From Fictibacillus marinisediminis (GTDB taxonomy: Bacteria; Bacillota; Bacilli; Bacillales; Fictibacillaceae), in the NCBI RefSeq assembly GCF_023149135.1, contig NZ_JAIWJX010000004.1, forward strand, positions 128,526 through 192,525: a stretch of 64,000 nt of DNA, in the 5' to 3' direction. Every line of letters begins with the position of its first letter. Position 1 is the stretch's first letter. Below the pieces are notes generated by a model. That model was given only the letters and a program-made list of their open reading frames with translations, searched no databases and was not told the DNA's origin. Of this stretch, positions 43,830 through 52,138 are shown piece after piece. The translations under genes were made by a program, and so were the position numbers.

Positions 43830-44564
43830 TTAACCTTGTAACTTTGTTGTAATGGCTTCCGAGGCGATTTTTAAGCTAATGATTACTTCCTTTGTGTCTT
43901 TAAATATATGGTCATGTTCTAAACCAATAACACTTAGTGAAGCGATGACTTCTTTTTGTCCATCAAAAACAGGAACTGCCATAGCAATTGTTCCTTCAGC
44001 CAATTCTCCTTTGCTAACTGCAAATCCCTTTTCCCTTATACGTACTAATTCCTGATACAAGTTGTTCGATTTGCTATCACTCAAAATTCCTTCTTGCTCT
44101 CTGTGGGAAAGATAAGCTAATAAAACTCTAGGACAGGCTGCTGAATATAACGGAACTCGTTTACCGATTTCAGGATATATTCGGATCGGCTGAAAAGAAG
44201 GTATTTGCTCAATATAAATGGCTTCCTTTCCATCTTGTAAGGCTAATTGAACAGATAAGTTAGTTTTATTCCGTAATGATATCATTTCATCCCTGGCTAA
44301 TTCTTTTAAATTAATTTGATCCTTTACCAAGGCAGCCTTCTCTATGAAAACCCAACCTAAACCAAATAAGATTTCGCCATTTTTAAGTATTCTCCTCACA
44401 TAACCAAATTTCTCAAGTGAGCATAATAAACGAAATAATGTGGTTTTTGGATATCCAGTCTCAGTTGAAAGTTGTTGCAACGTATAAAATGGGTCCCTTT
44501 CATTGAAGAACTCCAATATATTCAGCGCTTTTTCAACGCTTCCATTTTTACTACTTTTATCCAT
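43830..44564 (-). CDS. IclR-family transcriptional regulator
   Basis: 244 residues: winged helix (VEKALNILEFFNERDPFYTL, TGYPKTTLFRLLCSLEKFGY) and an effector-binding domain (GKRVPLYSAACPRVLLAYL, FAVSKGELAEGTIAMAVPVF). It controls, by position, the permease and creatininase genes. A hairpin (CACGTGTTTGCACGTG) lies just after its stop. Confidence 0.9.
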   Translation of the reverse strand: MDKSSKNGSVEKALNILEFFNERDPFYTLQQLSTETGYPKTTLFRLLCSLEKFGYVRRILKNGEILFGLGWVFIEKAALVKDQINLKELARDEMISLRNKTNLSVQLALQDGKEAIYIEQIPSFQPIRIYPEIGKRVPLYSAACPRVLLAYLSHREQEGILSDSKSNNLYQELVRIREKGFAVSKGELAEGTIAMAVPVFDGQKEVIASLSVIGLEHDHIFKDTKEVIISLKIASEAITTKLQG

Positions 44565-44687
44565 TGTGAATTCCCCTTTAAGAATTACATAGTAAATTTC
44601 GTTCTTTCAAAAATTATCAAGGAACAGTAAAAAAGTCCAGTTATAAAGCTATGTTAAATAATATTGTTGATAAATGACCATAAAACA

Positions 44688-44715
44688 AGGACCCGATTGG
44701 GGTCCTCGTTTAAAA
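44688..44715 (-). terminator. Hairpin AGGACCC/GGGGTCCT
   Basis: AGGACCC pairs with GGGGTCCT and is flanked by AAAC/GTTT; T-rich flank on both strands. It lies between the P-loop kinase gene and the IclR gene. Confidence 0.5.
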
Positions 44716-44828
44716 TCCTTATTTAAGATTAGTACCCGTTAGTTTAAGTGTAGCACTTCACAAAGTTACATCGATTTTAACAAATATACATTGAAACTTT
44801 CCTTAATCATATTTCATTTTTTTATATC

Positions 44829-44861
44829 ATATAGAGTACCTCCCAGAACAAAAGGTACTCT
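44829..44861 (-). terminator. Terminator of the 45385 gene
   Basis: TAGAGTACC pairs with GGTACTCTA on the minus strand; an AT-rich tail follows. It starts 27 bp after the stop codon. Confidence 0.6.
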
Positions 44862-44887
44862 ATACACACGAATCATTGAACTTCTTG

Positions 44888-45385
44888 TTATTCTTTTCCG
44901 CTAAACTCTAAAATATTTAAACCCTCAGATGCCTCTGGTGCTTCAAAAAATTTAGAAACATGAATAAAAACCGCTTCCGTGTCAAAAGCTGCTCTTTCGG
45001 GTTGTTCGTTTCGCCTTTGTGCAATTTGACGTAAACATTGCCCGTTATTTAGATTAAGGAAAATTAGTTGATGGCTTGCATTGACCTCTGACGCCATATC
45101 CAAAAACCACTTTCGCAGTTTTTGAGTGTTAGCTGGAAAATCCATCACTACATCTGTACCGACACTTAATATGTTTTGGACATGCTTTTTCACTAACGGC
45201 TTGAGCTGTGCTGAGAATTTTAGGTAGTCCTCAAATGATGCAATCTGATTTGGATAAAGAGATGAAAGCCATTCATCCTCAGACAACAATACCGCATGTT
45301 TATCTATCGCCAATTGTTTTGATTTAGTTGATTTTCCAGCTCCCATTTTTCCACAGAAAAAGTATAGCGTCCCCAATTGTTTCAT
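44888..45385 (-). CDS. P-loop kinase (AAA_33/zeta-like)
   Basis: 165 residues. Walker A is FFCGKMGAGKSTKSKQLA; LLSEDEWLSSLYP and VVMDFPANTQKLRKWF are typical of AAA_33 kinases that phosphorylate small molecules or nucleotides, and RQIAQRRNEQP provides the lid arginines. Monocistronic, followed by a terminator. No antitoxin partner is seen, so a metabolic or resistance role is more likely than toxin. Confidence 0.7.
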   Translation of the reverse strand: MKQLGTLYFFCGKMGAGKSTKSKQLAIDKHAVLLSEDEWLSSLYPNQIASFEDYLKFSAQLKPLVKKHVQNILSVGTDVVMDFPANTQKLRKWFLDMASEVNASHQLIFLNLNNGQCLRQIAQRRNEQPERAAFDTEAVFIHVSKFFEAPEASEGLNILEFSGKE

Positions 45386-45931
45386 ATTCTTTAACCCCCT
45401 GCGGTTAATTTAGTTAAAAGCTTTTACTTCGTTAGTTCCCATAGACTTTCTCCTCTTATTAATATTTAGACGTTAAGATTTATATCCGATTTACTTATTC
45501 TACCAATTTATTTTATATTCCTTCTTTAACAAACCTGACCCGTTAGTTGAACAAGAATGATAAAGCTCTGAATGTTGATAGCCATAATTTATCATAAGTA
45601 GCTACGGTCGGAAATAAGCAGCTACGACAATCATCTTACTAACAGTTGTAGAATTGTTTCGGAAACGGATTACATCCAGGAACAGAAACCACTTATCGAA
45701 GGGATATGTTTTCGATAACAGAGGATATGATTAGCGAAAGGGGCATCGTTAATTGTGTTCTCTTTTTTTGTTTGAAGGAAGTTTTATTTTTCCTAACAAA
45801 AAAGCGGTGAGGTTCACCAGTGACTTTTATTTGGGAGGGATTTTCATGGATATTAACTCCAAGTGGAAAAAGAGTGTTCGTAGGCGCACATAGAAGAAAA
45901 ATCGCGCTGTAATCAATGGGGGTCGTTAAAA
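45386..45931. other. Gene-poor spacer
   Basis: About 545 bp. One copy of the dispersed CCCGTTAGTT repeat lies at 45537-45557. No other gene or structure is supported. Confidence 0.35.
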
Positions 45932-46135
45932 TTGGTGATGCTAGTCATTTCTTGTGTGGTTCAGCTACGGACGTATTCCGCTGCAAATTCCTGTTTTATA
46001 ACCGGTGAAGTAACTTCTGAGAACATGAACTATGGCCAAGGGAAAGTCGTGTTAAGTCCAAAAGGAGCGGGAAATTCACTTCAAGAAATAGAAGAGCAGC
46101 AAAAGAAACAAGACAATGAAATCTCAACGTATTAA
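45932..46135 (+). pseudogene. AbrB C-terminal remnant
   Basis: SCFITGEVTSENMNYGQGKV followed by VLSPKGAGNSLQEIEEQQ matches the C-terminal half of the AbrB-type protein at 23851-24150 (VITGEINPQNKEYGIGG, LSPKGAEILLQE). The DNA-binding half is missing and the first ~16 codons are unrelated. Decayed paralogue. Confidence 0.75.
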
Positions 46136-46244
46136 CGCGCAAATGTTTATCATTGCACAAACAACTGGTAGAATATAGATATATTTTTTTGTCTTTAATT
46201 ATGTTGTATACTTATTAAAAGAGTGTAACGAAGGGTGAAAACCT

Positions 46245-46352
46245 ATGAGGACTATAAAAAACTTTCTATCAAAGTTTTTTCCTAACAGGTTTGAAAGTAA
46301 AGATATTAAATTCTTAAAAAAATTAGGCGTTACTTACGAAGATACAAAATAA
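46245..46352 (+). CDS. 35-residue peptide gene with its own terminator
   Basis: Begins MRTIKNFLSKFFPNRF and ends VTYEDTK; strongly basic in the first half with an amphipathic look. AAGGGTGAAAACC precedes the ATG, and a terminator follows (46422-46451). A standalone small protein is plausible; not recognised. It lies about 390 bp from the peptide-modification locus but on the opposite strand. Confidence 0.45.
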   Translation: MRTIKNFLSKFFPNRFESKDIKFLKKLGVTYEDTK

Positions 46353-46421
46353 AATTTTCGTCCAGCTTTAAATATTGAAAGCTGGGATATTAATTTATTT
46401 GATCCGGATAAGTCAAACAAA

Positions 46422-46451
46422 AAACCTCTACTTATTGTAGGGGTTTTTTTA
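46422..46451 (+). terminator. Terminator after the 35-residue gene
   Basis: AACCTCTAC pairs with GTAGGGGTT over TTATT, followed by seven T. Confidence 0.85.
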
Positions 46452-46565
46452 TAATAAGGCTCTATTAAATTTAAATGTTGATTTTTATATAGGAACTAGG
46501 GGAACCTTCATTTGTCGAGGTTCCCCATTCTTGTCCCTTAGCTCAATAGCAAGTGAATTACAACT

Positions 46566-46626
46566 CGTTATTTCTCCCAAAGCTCGATCAGTCGACCCTC
46601 AGGATCTTCAATCCAAATTTAACTTT
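46566..46626 (-). pseudogene. VOC/glyoxalase C-terminal remnant
   Basis: On the minus strand the frame ends LDWIEDPEGRLIELWEK, the characteristic last strand of glyoxalase-type (VOC) proteins, then stops. Nothing upstream continues the domain. Debris. Confidence 0.55.
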
Positions 46627-46743
46627 CCAAATTCATTAATCTCTTTTTTCTGCAAGAGGTACATCAATATGTTCAAGATCTTAATAGTCTCGTTTAGATT
46701 ATGTACTTGACTTGTTGTGTTCTCCGTTCCTAAGTTTCAACTT

Positions 46744-47946
46744 TTAAGCTGCTTGTCTTTGTTTATCTAGATTTCTTTCTCTTCTATCTCTTCTGGAATT
46801 ACGTATAGCAAATAAAAAAATAATGGTTTGGAGAATAAGTACACACATGACTATAATACTATCCCAAAAATAAAAACTCGAGACTGTTTGATTAATCAGG
46901 TTCTTCATGATCATTTGAATAACAAGAACAGATGGTAAAAATTGAAAATAAATAAAACCAAATATCCCAATGATAGCACCAACTATATAAATGTAACTAA
47001 ACCATATAGCGACTTTTTTCTCGTTTTTAGGTAGGAGTTCCCAAGTTTCGGTTTGTTTTTTTAAAAATTTTTGTTTTAAATATAATATACTATCCTGTTC
47101 TAAAGAGGCTGAGTTCTTCCAGTTTATAAGTACAAAATATAAATCAGTTCTTAAAAATATGATAAATTGAAAAACAATAGACGATGTTACTACAAAAGAA
47201 ATTATTTGAAGATATTCTAAAATAATTGGTTTATTAATAATGATTTGCAAACTTAGAACTATAAATATAATGGTGATATCCCACATCATTCCTGCTATAA
47301 ATGGAATATAGCGTGCTTTTTTTTCTTTTGCCCATAGTCCAGTCATATCTGTTTCGATTACTAACCAAATTAATCGAAGATTAAAACGTATTTTTGAGAG
47401 AACATTTTCTTTCGCTGCTGCTAAAAAATGACCTAATTCATGTAGGCCTTTTACTATTGCAGCAATTACAAGTAAATTAAGGGCATTAAGCCCTAAAGAA
47501 TCGAATATAAATAGAGATTCATATTTTGGAAATAATTGAGGCTTAGATATAAGTAAAACACAAACACTTAAAAAACAAAAGCAGTAGAGTGCGATAGAAA
47601 AAGAAGAGAACATTGCTTTTCCTATTTTTTTATAAATTGCTTTTGGTTCTCTTTTTATTAGGGGGTTGATAACATCATCGTTAATTTTATAAATAAGTCC
47701 ATATTCAAGCAATGTCTCCATAAAATCAATAATGTCAACTTCCTCACCGAAACTACCATTTATTTTTTCTTGGATATCTCCTAAAGTATTTTTTCCGTCT
47801 AATAATTTAATAATTTCTGCTGCAATTAAAGGAACTCTTAAAAACTCTGTGTGATATGGATCACCAATGGTAAACTCGTCCCCATCAGGCTGAATTACAA
47901 TATTCGTACAATCAATTATAGTTTGCAGCGAGAATTTATCATTCAT
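46744..47946 (-). CDS. M50 metalloprotease with PqqD-like N-terminus (peptide maturation)
   Basis: 400 residues. Residues about 1-95 resemble a PqqD-type RiPP recognition element (FTIGDPYHTEFLRVPLIA, IKLLDGKNTLGDIQEK). Then hydrophobic segments (about 112-135, 150-168) and the zinc site HELGH at 169-173 inside a membrane helix, as in site-2-type M50 proteases; further membrane segments follow (about 205-230, 245-265, 315-345, 360-385). Similar M50 proteins occur in peptide-modification loci such as yydFGHIJ. The start overlaps the ThiF-like stop as ATGA. Likely cleaves or helps export the modified peptide. Confidence 0.75.
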   Translation of the reverse strand: MNDKFSLQTIIDCTNIVIQPDGDEFTIGDPYHTEFLRVPLIAAEIIKLLDGKNTLGDIQEKINGSFGEEVDIIDFMETLLEYGLIYKINDDVINPLIKREPKAIYKKIGKAMFSSFSIALYCFCFLSVCVLLISKPQLFPKYESLFIFDSLGLNALNLLVIAAIVKGLHELGHFLAAAKENVLSKIRFNLRLIWLVIETDMTGLWAKEKKARYIPFIAGMMWDITIIFIVLSLQIIINKPIILEYLQIISFVVTSSIVFQFIIFLRTDLYFVLINWKNSASLEQDSILYLKQKFLKKQTETWELLPKNEKKVAIWFSYIYIVGAIIGIFGFIYFQFLPSVLVIQMIMKNLINQTVSSFYFWDSIIVMCVLILQTIIFLFAIRNSRRDRRERNLDKQRQAA

Positions 47947-49079
47947 AACAAAGAACCTTCTTTCCTAAAAGAGATTGAGATTAAATCATCTAATGAAGAA
48001 AGGTTTTTGAAGCCTTCAGAATTACAAGTTGGACAGTCATTATTTTGTGTGAAATCTAATGCCATCTGACTAACTTCCATAGTTTTTAAATCAATTGTTA
48101 GAACGGGTTTCATCATCGGATGAAGGTTAGTTATTAAATTGGTTACGTCATTAATAATAAAACTTACTAATAGTGATAGATTAGACGCAAATCCTGTATT
48201 AACACCGCTTAAAACACTTCCATAAGTTGTTTTAATTCTAGCAATCATATCAGTACTATCATTAAGAGAATTAATTAATTTGCAATCATAGCATGGTTCG
48301 TTATTTTCAGGTATGTATCTTTCCACCTTAATAGTATTATGATTTATCCCACCACTGTAATAGGGTATTCCTAAAACGACACATGCAGCGTTTACCCATC
48401 TAGTTGATATAATGGAAGGTTGATCTAACATACTAATTACTGCAGTAGCTCCACTTAAAATTTCTAATAAAGATTCATATGAATCAATATATTTATTGAG
48501 CATTTTAACTTTTATCTCTGGATTAATAGCCTTAATTTTTTCTTCAGCAACTTCTGATTTTAATCGACCTACATCTTTTTCATTATAAAGAAATTGTCTG
48601 TTTAAGTTGGAACGTTCCACAACGTCAAAGTCTACTCCTATTATTTCTCCAATACCTAACCCAGCTAGATAGGCACCAATTAAGCACCCTCCGCCTAAGC
48701 CTAAAATTACAATTTTAGAATTTTTTAACTTGTCTTGATAAGAATATTTATCTTTTGTGATTGAGGAAAAACCAGAAAAATAATTTAGATTGGATCGATA
48801 TCGTTCTAACTCTGTTGGAGAATATGTAGAAGGAACTTCTGCATCCTCTAAAAAACCTAATTCATCTAGCGAGTGAATAACACTCTGTATGTCAACTATT
48901 GATAGGTTCATTTGAATAGATAAGTCATTTAATGTATTTTTTCCATCTAACAATTTAAGAAAACGGAATAACTCTCCATTATCATCTTCTAGTTCTGTAA
49001 AAGTACCATTGTTTCTTATTTCAATGGTTCCTAGTTTCTGAACAATAGGTAAAAGAGTTCTTTTAAAACAAGGCAACAT
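47943..49079 (-). CDS. ThiF/MccB-like adenylating enzyme with PqqD-like domain
   Basis: 378 residues. Residues about 20-80 form a PqqD-like peptide-binding domain (LFRFLKLLDGKNTLNDLSIQ). An E1/ThiF domain follows: ATP site VILGLGGGCLIGAYLAGLG, NLNRQFLY with the conserved Arg, GRLKSEVAEEKI, and MLDQPSI. Two zinc pairs, CYDC and CPTC, bracket the C-terminal part as in MoeB and MccB. Such enzymes adenylate a peptide C-terminus or side chain (microcin C7 MccB, pantocin PaaA). It lies between the precursor peptide gene and the M50 gene. AGGAGG precedes the ATG. Confidence 0.85.
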   Translation of the reverse strand: MLPCFKRTLLPIVQKLGTIEIRNNGTFTELEDDNGELFRFLKLLDGKNTLNDLSIQMNLSIVDIQSVIHSLDELGFLEDAEVPSTYSPTELERYRSNLNYFSGFSSITKDKYSYQDKLKNSKIVILGLGGGCLIGAYLAGLGIGEIIGVDFDVVERSNLNRQFLYNEKDVGRLKSEVAEEKIKAINPEIKVKMLNKYIDSYESLLEILSGATAVISMLDQPSIISTRWVNAACVVLGIPYYSGGINHNTIKVERYIPENNEPCYDCKLINSLNDSTDMIARIKTTYGSVLSGVNTGFASNLSLLVSFIINDVTNLITNLHPMMKPVLTIDLKTMEVSQMALDFTQNNDCPTCNSEGFKNLSSLDDLISISFRKEGSLL

Positions 49080-49104
49080 TTTTATATCCTCCTACATGAA
49101 AGAA

Positions 49105-49134
49105 AGACCATATAGAATATGGTCTTTCGATTTT
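49105..49134 (-). terminator. Hairpin between precursor and ThiF-like genes
   Basis: GAAAGACCATA pairs perfectly with TATGGTCTTTC over TTCTA. On the minus strand it lies 11 bp after the peptide stop and 26 bp before the enzyme start. The T-run is weak in this direction, so it probably acts as a partial terminator or mRNA stabiliser that favours the peptide message. Confidence 0.65.
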
Positions 49135-49144
49135 TTAATTAAAA

Positions 49145-49216
49145 CTACGAAAGGTATGGATACCACATATCGATAGTCGGTGTTAATTTTTCTGTTTTAC
49201 GAACTTTGATTTTCAT
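49145..49216 (-). CDS. Candidate RiPP precursor peptide, 23 residues
   Basis: Starts MKIKVRKTEKLTP, ends TIDMWYPYLS and is too short for usual gene finding. AAGGAGG lies 7 bases before the ATG, the best ribosome site in the neighbourhood. A basic leader (six Lys/Arg in the first ten) followed by an aromatic core (W-Y-P-Y) and Ser at the C-terminus suits leader binding by PqqD-like domains and modification of the core or C-terminus. Directly upstream of a ThiF-like enzyme and an M50 protease with such domains. No homologue is known to me. Confidence 0.7.
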   Translation of the reverse strand: MKIKVRKTEKLTPTIDMWYPYLS

Positions 49217-49757
49217 TAGAATTCCTCCTTTTTTTAAGATGTATTTATCATAATATACAGAATATTATAAATCAACATTATTTTACAATTTTTAATTATT
49301 TTGTAAATTTTTCGACACGGTGAGGAGTAGAAGTCTATCGACAGGAGGGCGGCAATTGTTGCTAAAAATTGACTCTATAGGGGGGGGTTTTTAAAATCGT
49401 TGGTACACAGTAGGTATGCTAGGGAATAATATAAATCCCAAAAAAGACAGAGTCCCTAAGGAAAAATGATCGTTTGCCCTGAGCATTCATGCCGTATTTG
49501 AATAGCAGCATACTATTTGATCAATTGGCCACACTGGTCGTGAAAGTTTATAAAGTTTAAATTCGCATCTATAAATTTTAGAAAAGAATATAACATCAGT
49601 TACATAAGTTGTTCCTCATCACGGAGGATAATTAAAGCTACTTAATGTACATAATAATTCCCTCAAAACAATCCCTAATTTGTCTTCTTGCTATAAAATT
49701 CATCCAGTTCGTCCATCTTTTAATTTCAAGTATTCATGAAATTTTAATGATTTTAGA
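49217..49757. other. Spacer upstream of the peptide locus
   Basis: About 540 bp. The minus-strand promoter of the peptide gene should lie near 49240-49275 (TTGATT with a TATGAT 17 bases on is one option). Farther on, I see no gene, repeat or RNA structure I can support. Confidence 0.4.
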
Positions 49758-50315
49758 ATCGAAATTCTCATGCATTTGCGGGCACTGAAAAGAACAAAAA
49801 AAGATGTATCTCTTCATGATCCGATTGGGACCGATAATGAAGGGAATGAGATTACGCTCATTGATGTGCTGAAAGCGGAAACAGAAGATGTGGTGGATGC
49901 TATACAGATGAAAATGCAAAAAAAGAAAATTTATGATTATATTCATGTGCTTGATGAACGTGAGAAAGAAGTCATTGTCGGTCGTTTTGGCCTGGATATG
50001 AAAAAAGAGAAGACGCAAAGAGAAATCGCGAAAATGCTGGGTATTTCGAGGAGTTATGTATCAAGAATTGAAAAACGGGCATTGATGAAATTGTTTCACG
50101 AGTTTTACCGGAGCCGGCAACAGAGCCAGAAAGATCGGCAAAATCACTTCCTTGAAATTGGGGAGTACCCTTTTATTTTTGTAAGTGTAATGGTTGTTAA
50201 CAACTTATTAATTTATAGCAAGATCTATTGCCTTTTTTATTTCAGTAAAGTCCTCCTGACAAGCACGTTATCTTGGGAAATGATCGAAATATTTTCAATT
50301 GTTGGTGAAAGGTAA
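49758..50315 (+). pseudogene. sigK: Orphan 3' half of sigK (SpoIIIC-like)
   Basis: [20 protein letters not shown] and later [35 protein letters not shown] are the C-terminal part of sporulation sigma-K. Homology begins at GAAATTCTC just before ATG 49770, where intact genes read AATGAAATTCTC: that is the position where B. subtilis sigK is split by the skin element (core AATGA). After HEFYR (near 50110) the sequence diverges and the frame runs on to 50315. The 5' half is absent here, so it cannot give a working sigma factor alone. Confidence 0.85.
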
Positions 50316-50511
50316 TTCCCTTCCAAAAATTGAAGGACGTCCAAAAGTTCACCATATCCATTGACTCTTATTGGCGGCATACAGATACTTACCCCTAAAA
50401 TCAGTGCCAATATACTAAAAATATCTAGTGTATTTCTTATGTAATCTAACATCGTTTGAAATAAAATTCGAATCCAGGTGCACCGGTGTATTGGACTGTC
50501 GCAACCAAAGT

Positions 50512-51030
50512 TTATTGTCGTTGGTGTTTATTTTCTTCGCTTTGACGGATGATCTCGTCAACGACGTGATCGATCGGTGCGGTGGCGTCGATTATAATCC
50601 CGTTTTTGGGAATGCCTTCTTTCGTTTGATGCAAGCGCGCACTGATTTCCCGTTCCTCTGGTCTGCCACCCCAGTCAGTTGGGTCCAGTGCCACTCGCTC
50701 ATCAATCCGCCGGAGACAGGTTTCCAAGTCGACCTCAAGGACAAACACGCCGTCGAAGAGATCGATGAATTTGGGGAAATTTCGCAAACCACCGCAGAAA
50801 AATGTTACCGCCTCATCCTGATTGGCGACCAATGCTATTACTTTATCTACATGCCAAATGTGGTGTTCGGGTTTAAAGCCATCCGTCGGGGTACCAGTTT
50901 CCGGATCGCCTTGATAAGCCAATTCACGGTCACCATGAATGGCATGGTAGCCGCGCCGCTGTAATTCGTTGCAGACCGTAGTTTTGCCGACGCCGGAAAC
51001 GCCTCCAATCAGATAATTCCTAATGCCCAT
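50512..51030 (-). CDS. P-loop nucleotide or small-molecule kinase
   Basis: 172 residues from ATG 51030 (GGAGGGTCTAATC); an upstream ATG at 51045 lacks a site. Walker A is YLIGGVSGVGKTTVCNEL; AIHGDRELAYQGDPETG looks like the substrate pocket of AAA_33-type kinases. Base composition is noticeably more GC-rich than the neighbours (long GCG/CGCC stretches), which suggests separate acquisition. Substrate unknown. Confidence 0.7.
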   Translation of the reverse strand: MGIRNYLIGGVSGVGKTTVCNELQRRGYHAIHGDRELAYQGDPETGTPTDGFKPEHHIWHVDKVIALVANQDEAVTFFCGGLRNFPKFIDLFDGVFVLEVDLETCLRRIDERVALDPTDWGGRPEEREISARLHQTKEGIPKNGIIIDATAPIDHVVDEIIRQSEENKHQRQ

Positions 51031-51548
51031 GATTAGACCCTCCATTCAACTGGCTAAGCATACTATATTAGATATGTCTATCTGTCGCTGAGCTGAACCG
51101 TTACTTCAATAAAGTTCAACAAAAAGAAGCGTTAATCCTTCTTAGATCAACGCACCCGTTAGCTTAGTATAATTCTTCAAACGTAAAAAATATGTGAGTT
51201 AACAGTCGCTTTTCTAATCTCCATTCATTACGGTCGAGAGCTATTCAAGAGGGGGCCCGTTGCTTGCGAAATATGTGGCACGTTGTGTAAAATATGAGGT
51301 TTAAATGCATACCGTAGGAATATTTCGTGTGGGTGCTAAATAATGATATATAAGTTTACCAATGAAGACAAAGACTCGTAGTAGCTGATAAATGTTTGCT
51401 CTTTTATGTCGTATCAAATCAAAGGGAAAATGTTTATATAAAAACAACTCAAATGTTGTTGTTTTTATTGTTTTATTTTGTTTTATCTTGTTTTAAATGT
51501 TTTAGAGATCCAATATCCCTTGTAAATAAAGGACTCTTTCAATCTATC
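51031..51548. other. Spacer before the iterons
   Basis: About 520 bp. It has one copy of the dispersed CACCCGTTAGCTTA repeat (51151-51166) and AT-rich DNA towards the origin. No gene supported. Confidence 0.35.
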
Positions 51549-52028
51549 TATCACTACTTTAGCGTAATTTATCACTATTTTAGCGTCAACCATCACGAAA
51601 GCAGCGCTTAATTATCACGAACATAGCGACAACTATCAATTAATTAGCGTTGTATCACTATTCTAGCGTGCTCATCCAAATTGACTTAAGATTCCTTTTT
51701 ACATTAGGGTTTTTTATTATGTATCACTATTTCAGCGAAGTTATTATCACCAAATCAGCGACTACAGGGTTTACTTAATTATCACTTTATCAGCGTTAAA
51801 ATAAGCGTTTTTTACATTTTTGTCTATAGTTTCTATATTTTTAAATATCACCAAATCAGCGTATCTCGTTTATATAATTATCACTAATTCAGCGAACTCT
51901 CAGAAAAACAAGATCACTTTAAATTATTTGTGTATCTATCACTAAACCAGCGTTAAATTTTGATCCCAAAACATCTAATTATCACTAAAACAGCGAAGGG
52001 AATAGGCTTAACTATCACTAAATCAGCG
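51549..52028. repeat. Replication origin with 14 iterons
   Basis: Fourteen 16-bp direct repeats, consensus TATCACTAnnnNAGCG, all in one orientation, at 51549, 51570, 51591, 51613, 51634, 51653, 51722, 51745, 51780, 51846, 51879, 51937, 51980 and 52013. Typical iterons bound by Rep_3 initiators. AT-rich stretches between 51669 and 51850 could be the unwinding region. Confidence 0.92.
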
Positions 52029-52087
52029 TATAAGTAGTAAATAAGTAGACTTTTCATTCAATATTGGCAGATATTTCTTTAAATAAT

Positions 52088-52114
52088 CTATCACTTAATT
52101 TATAGTAGTGATAG
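52088..52114. promoter_or_regulatory. Inverted half-iteron operator before rep
   Basis: CTATCACT pairs with AGTGATAG across an 11-base spacer, 25 bp before the rep start. Rep_3 initiators often repress their own gene by binding such inverted half-iterons as dimers. Confidence 0.75.
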
Positions 52115-52138
52115 AAGGCTGATTGGAGGTTCTTTTTA

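Noticed and set aside
44888..45385. Zeta toxin of an epsilon-zeta pair
   Set aside because: No epsilon-like antitoxin gene next to it; the motif set fits general AAA_33 kinases.
47943..49079. ThiF-like gene as thiamine or molybdopterin biosynthesis
   Set aside because: The N-terminal PqqD-like domain, the upstream tiny peptide gene and the coupled M50 protease point to peptide modification; no thi or moa genes are near.
50428..50964. 178-codon plus-strand frame
   Set aside because: Opposite strand of the P-loop kinase at 50512-51030, which has Walker A and a good ribosome site.
51549..52028. Regular direct repeats as a CRISPR array
   Set aside because: Repeats are 16 bp, not palindromic, spacers vary from a few to about 55 bases, no cas genes are near, and a Rep_3 initiator follows; these are iterons.
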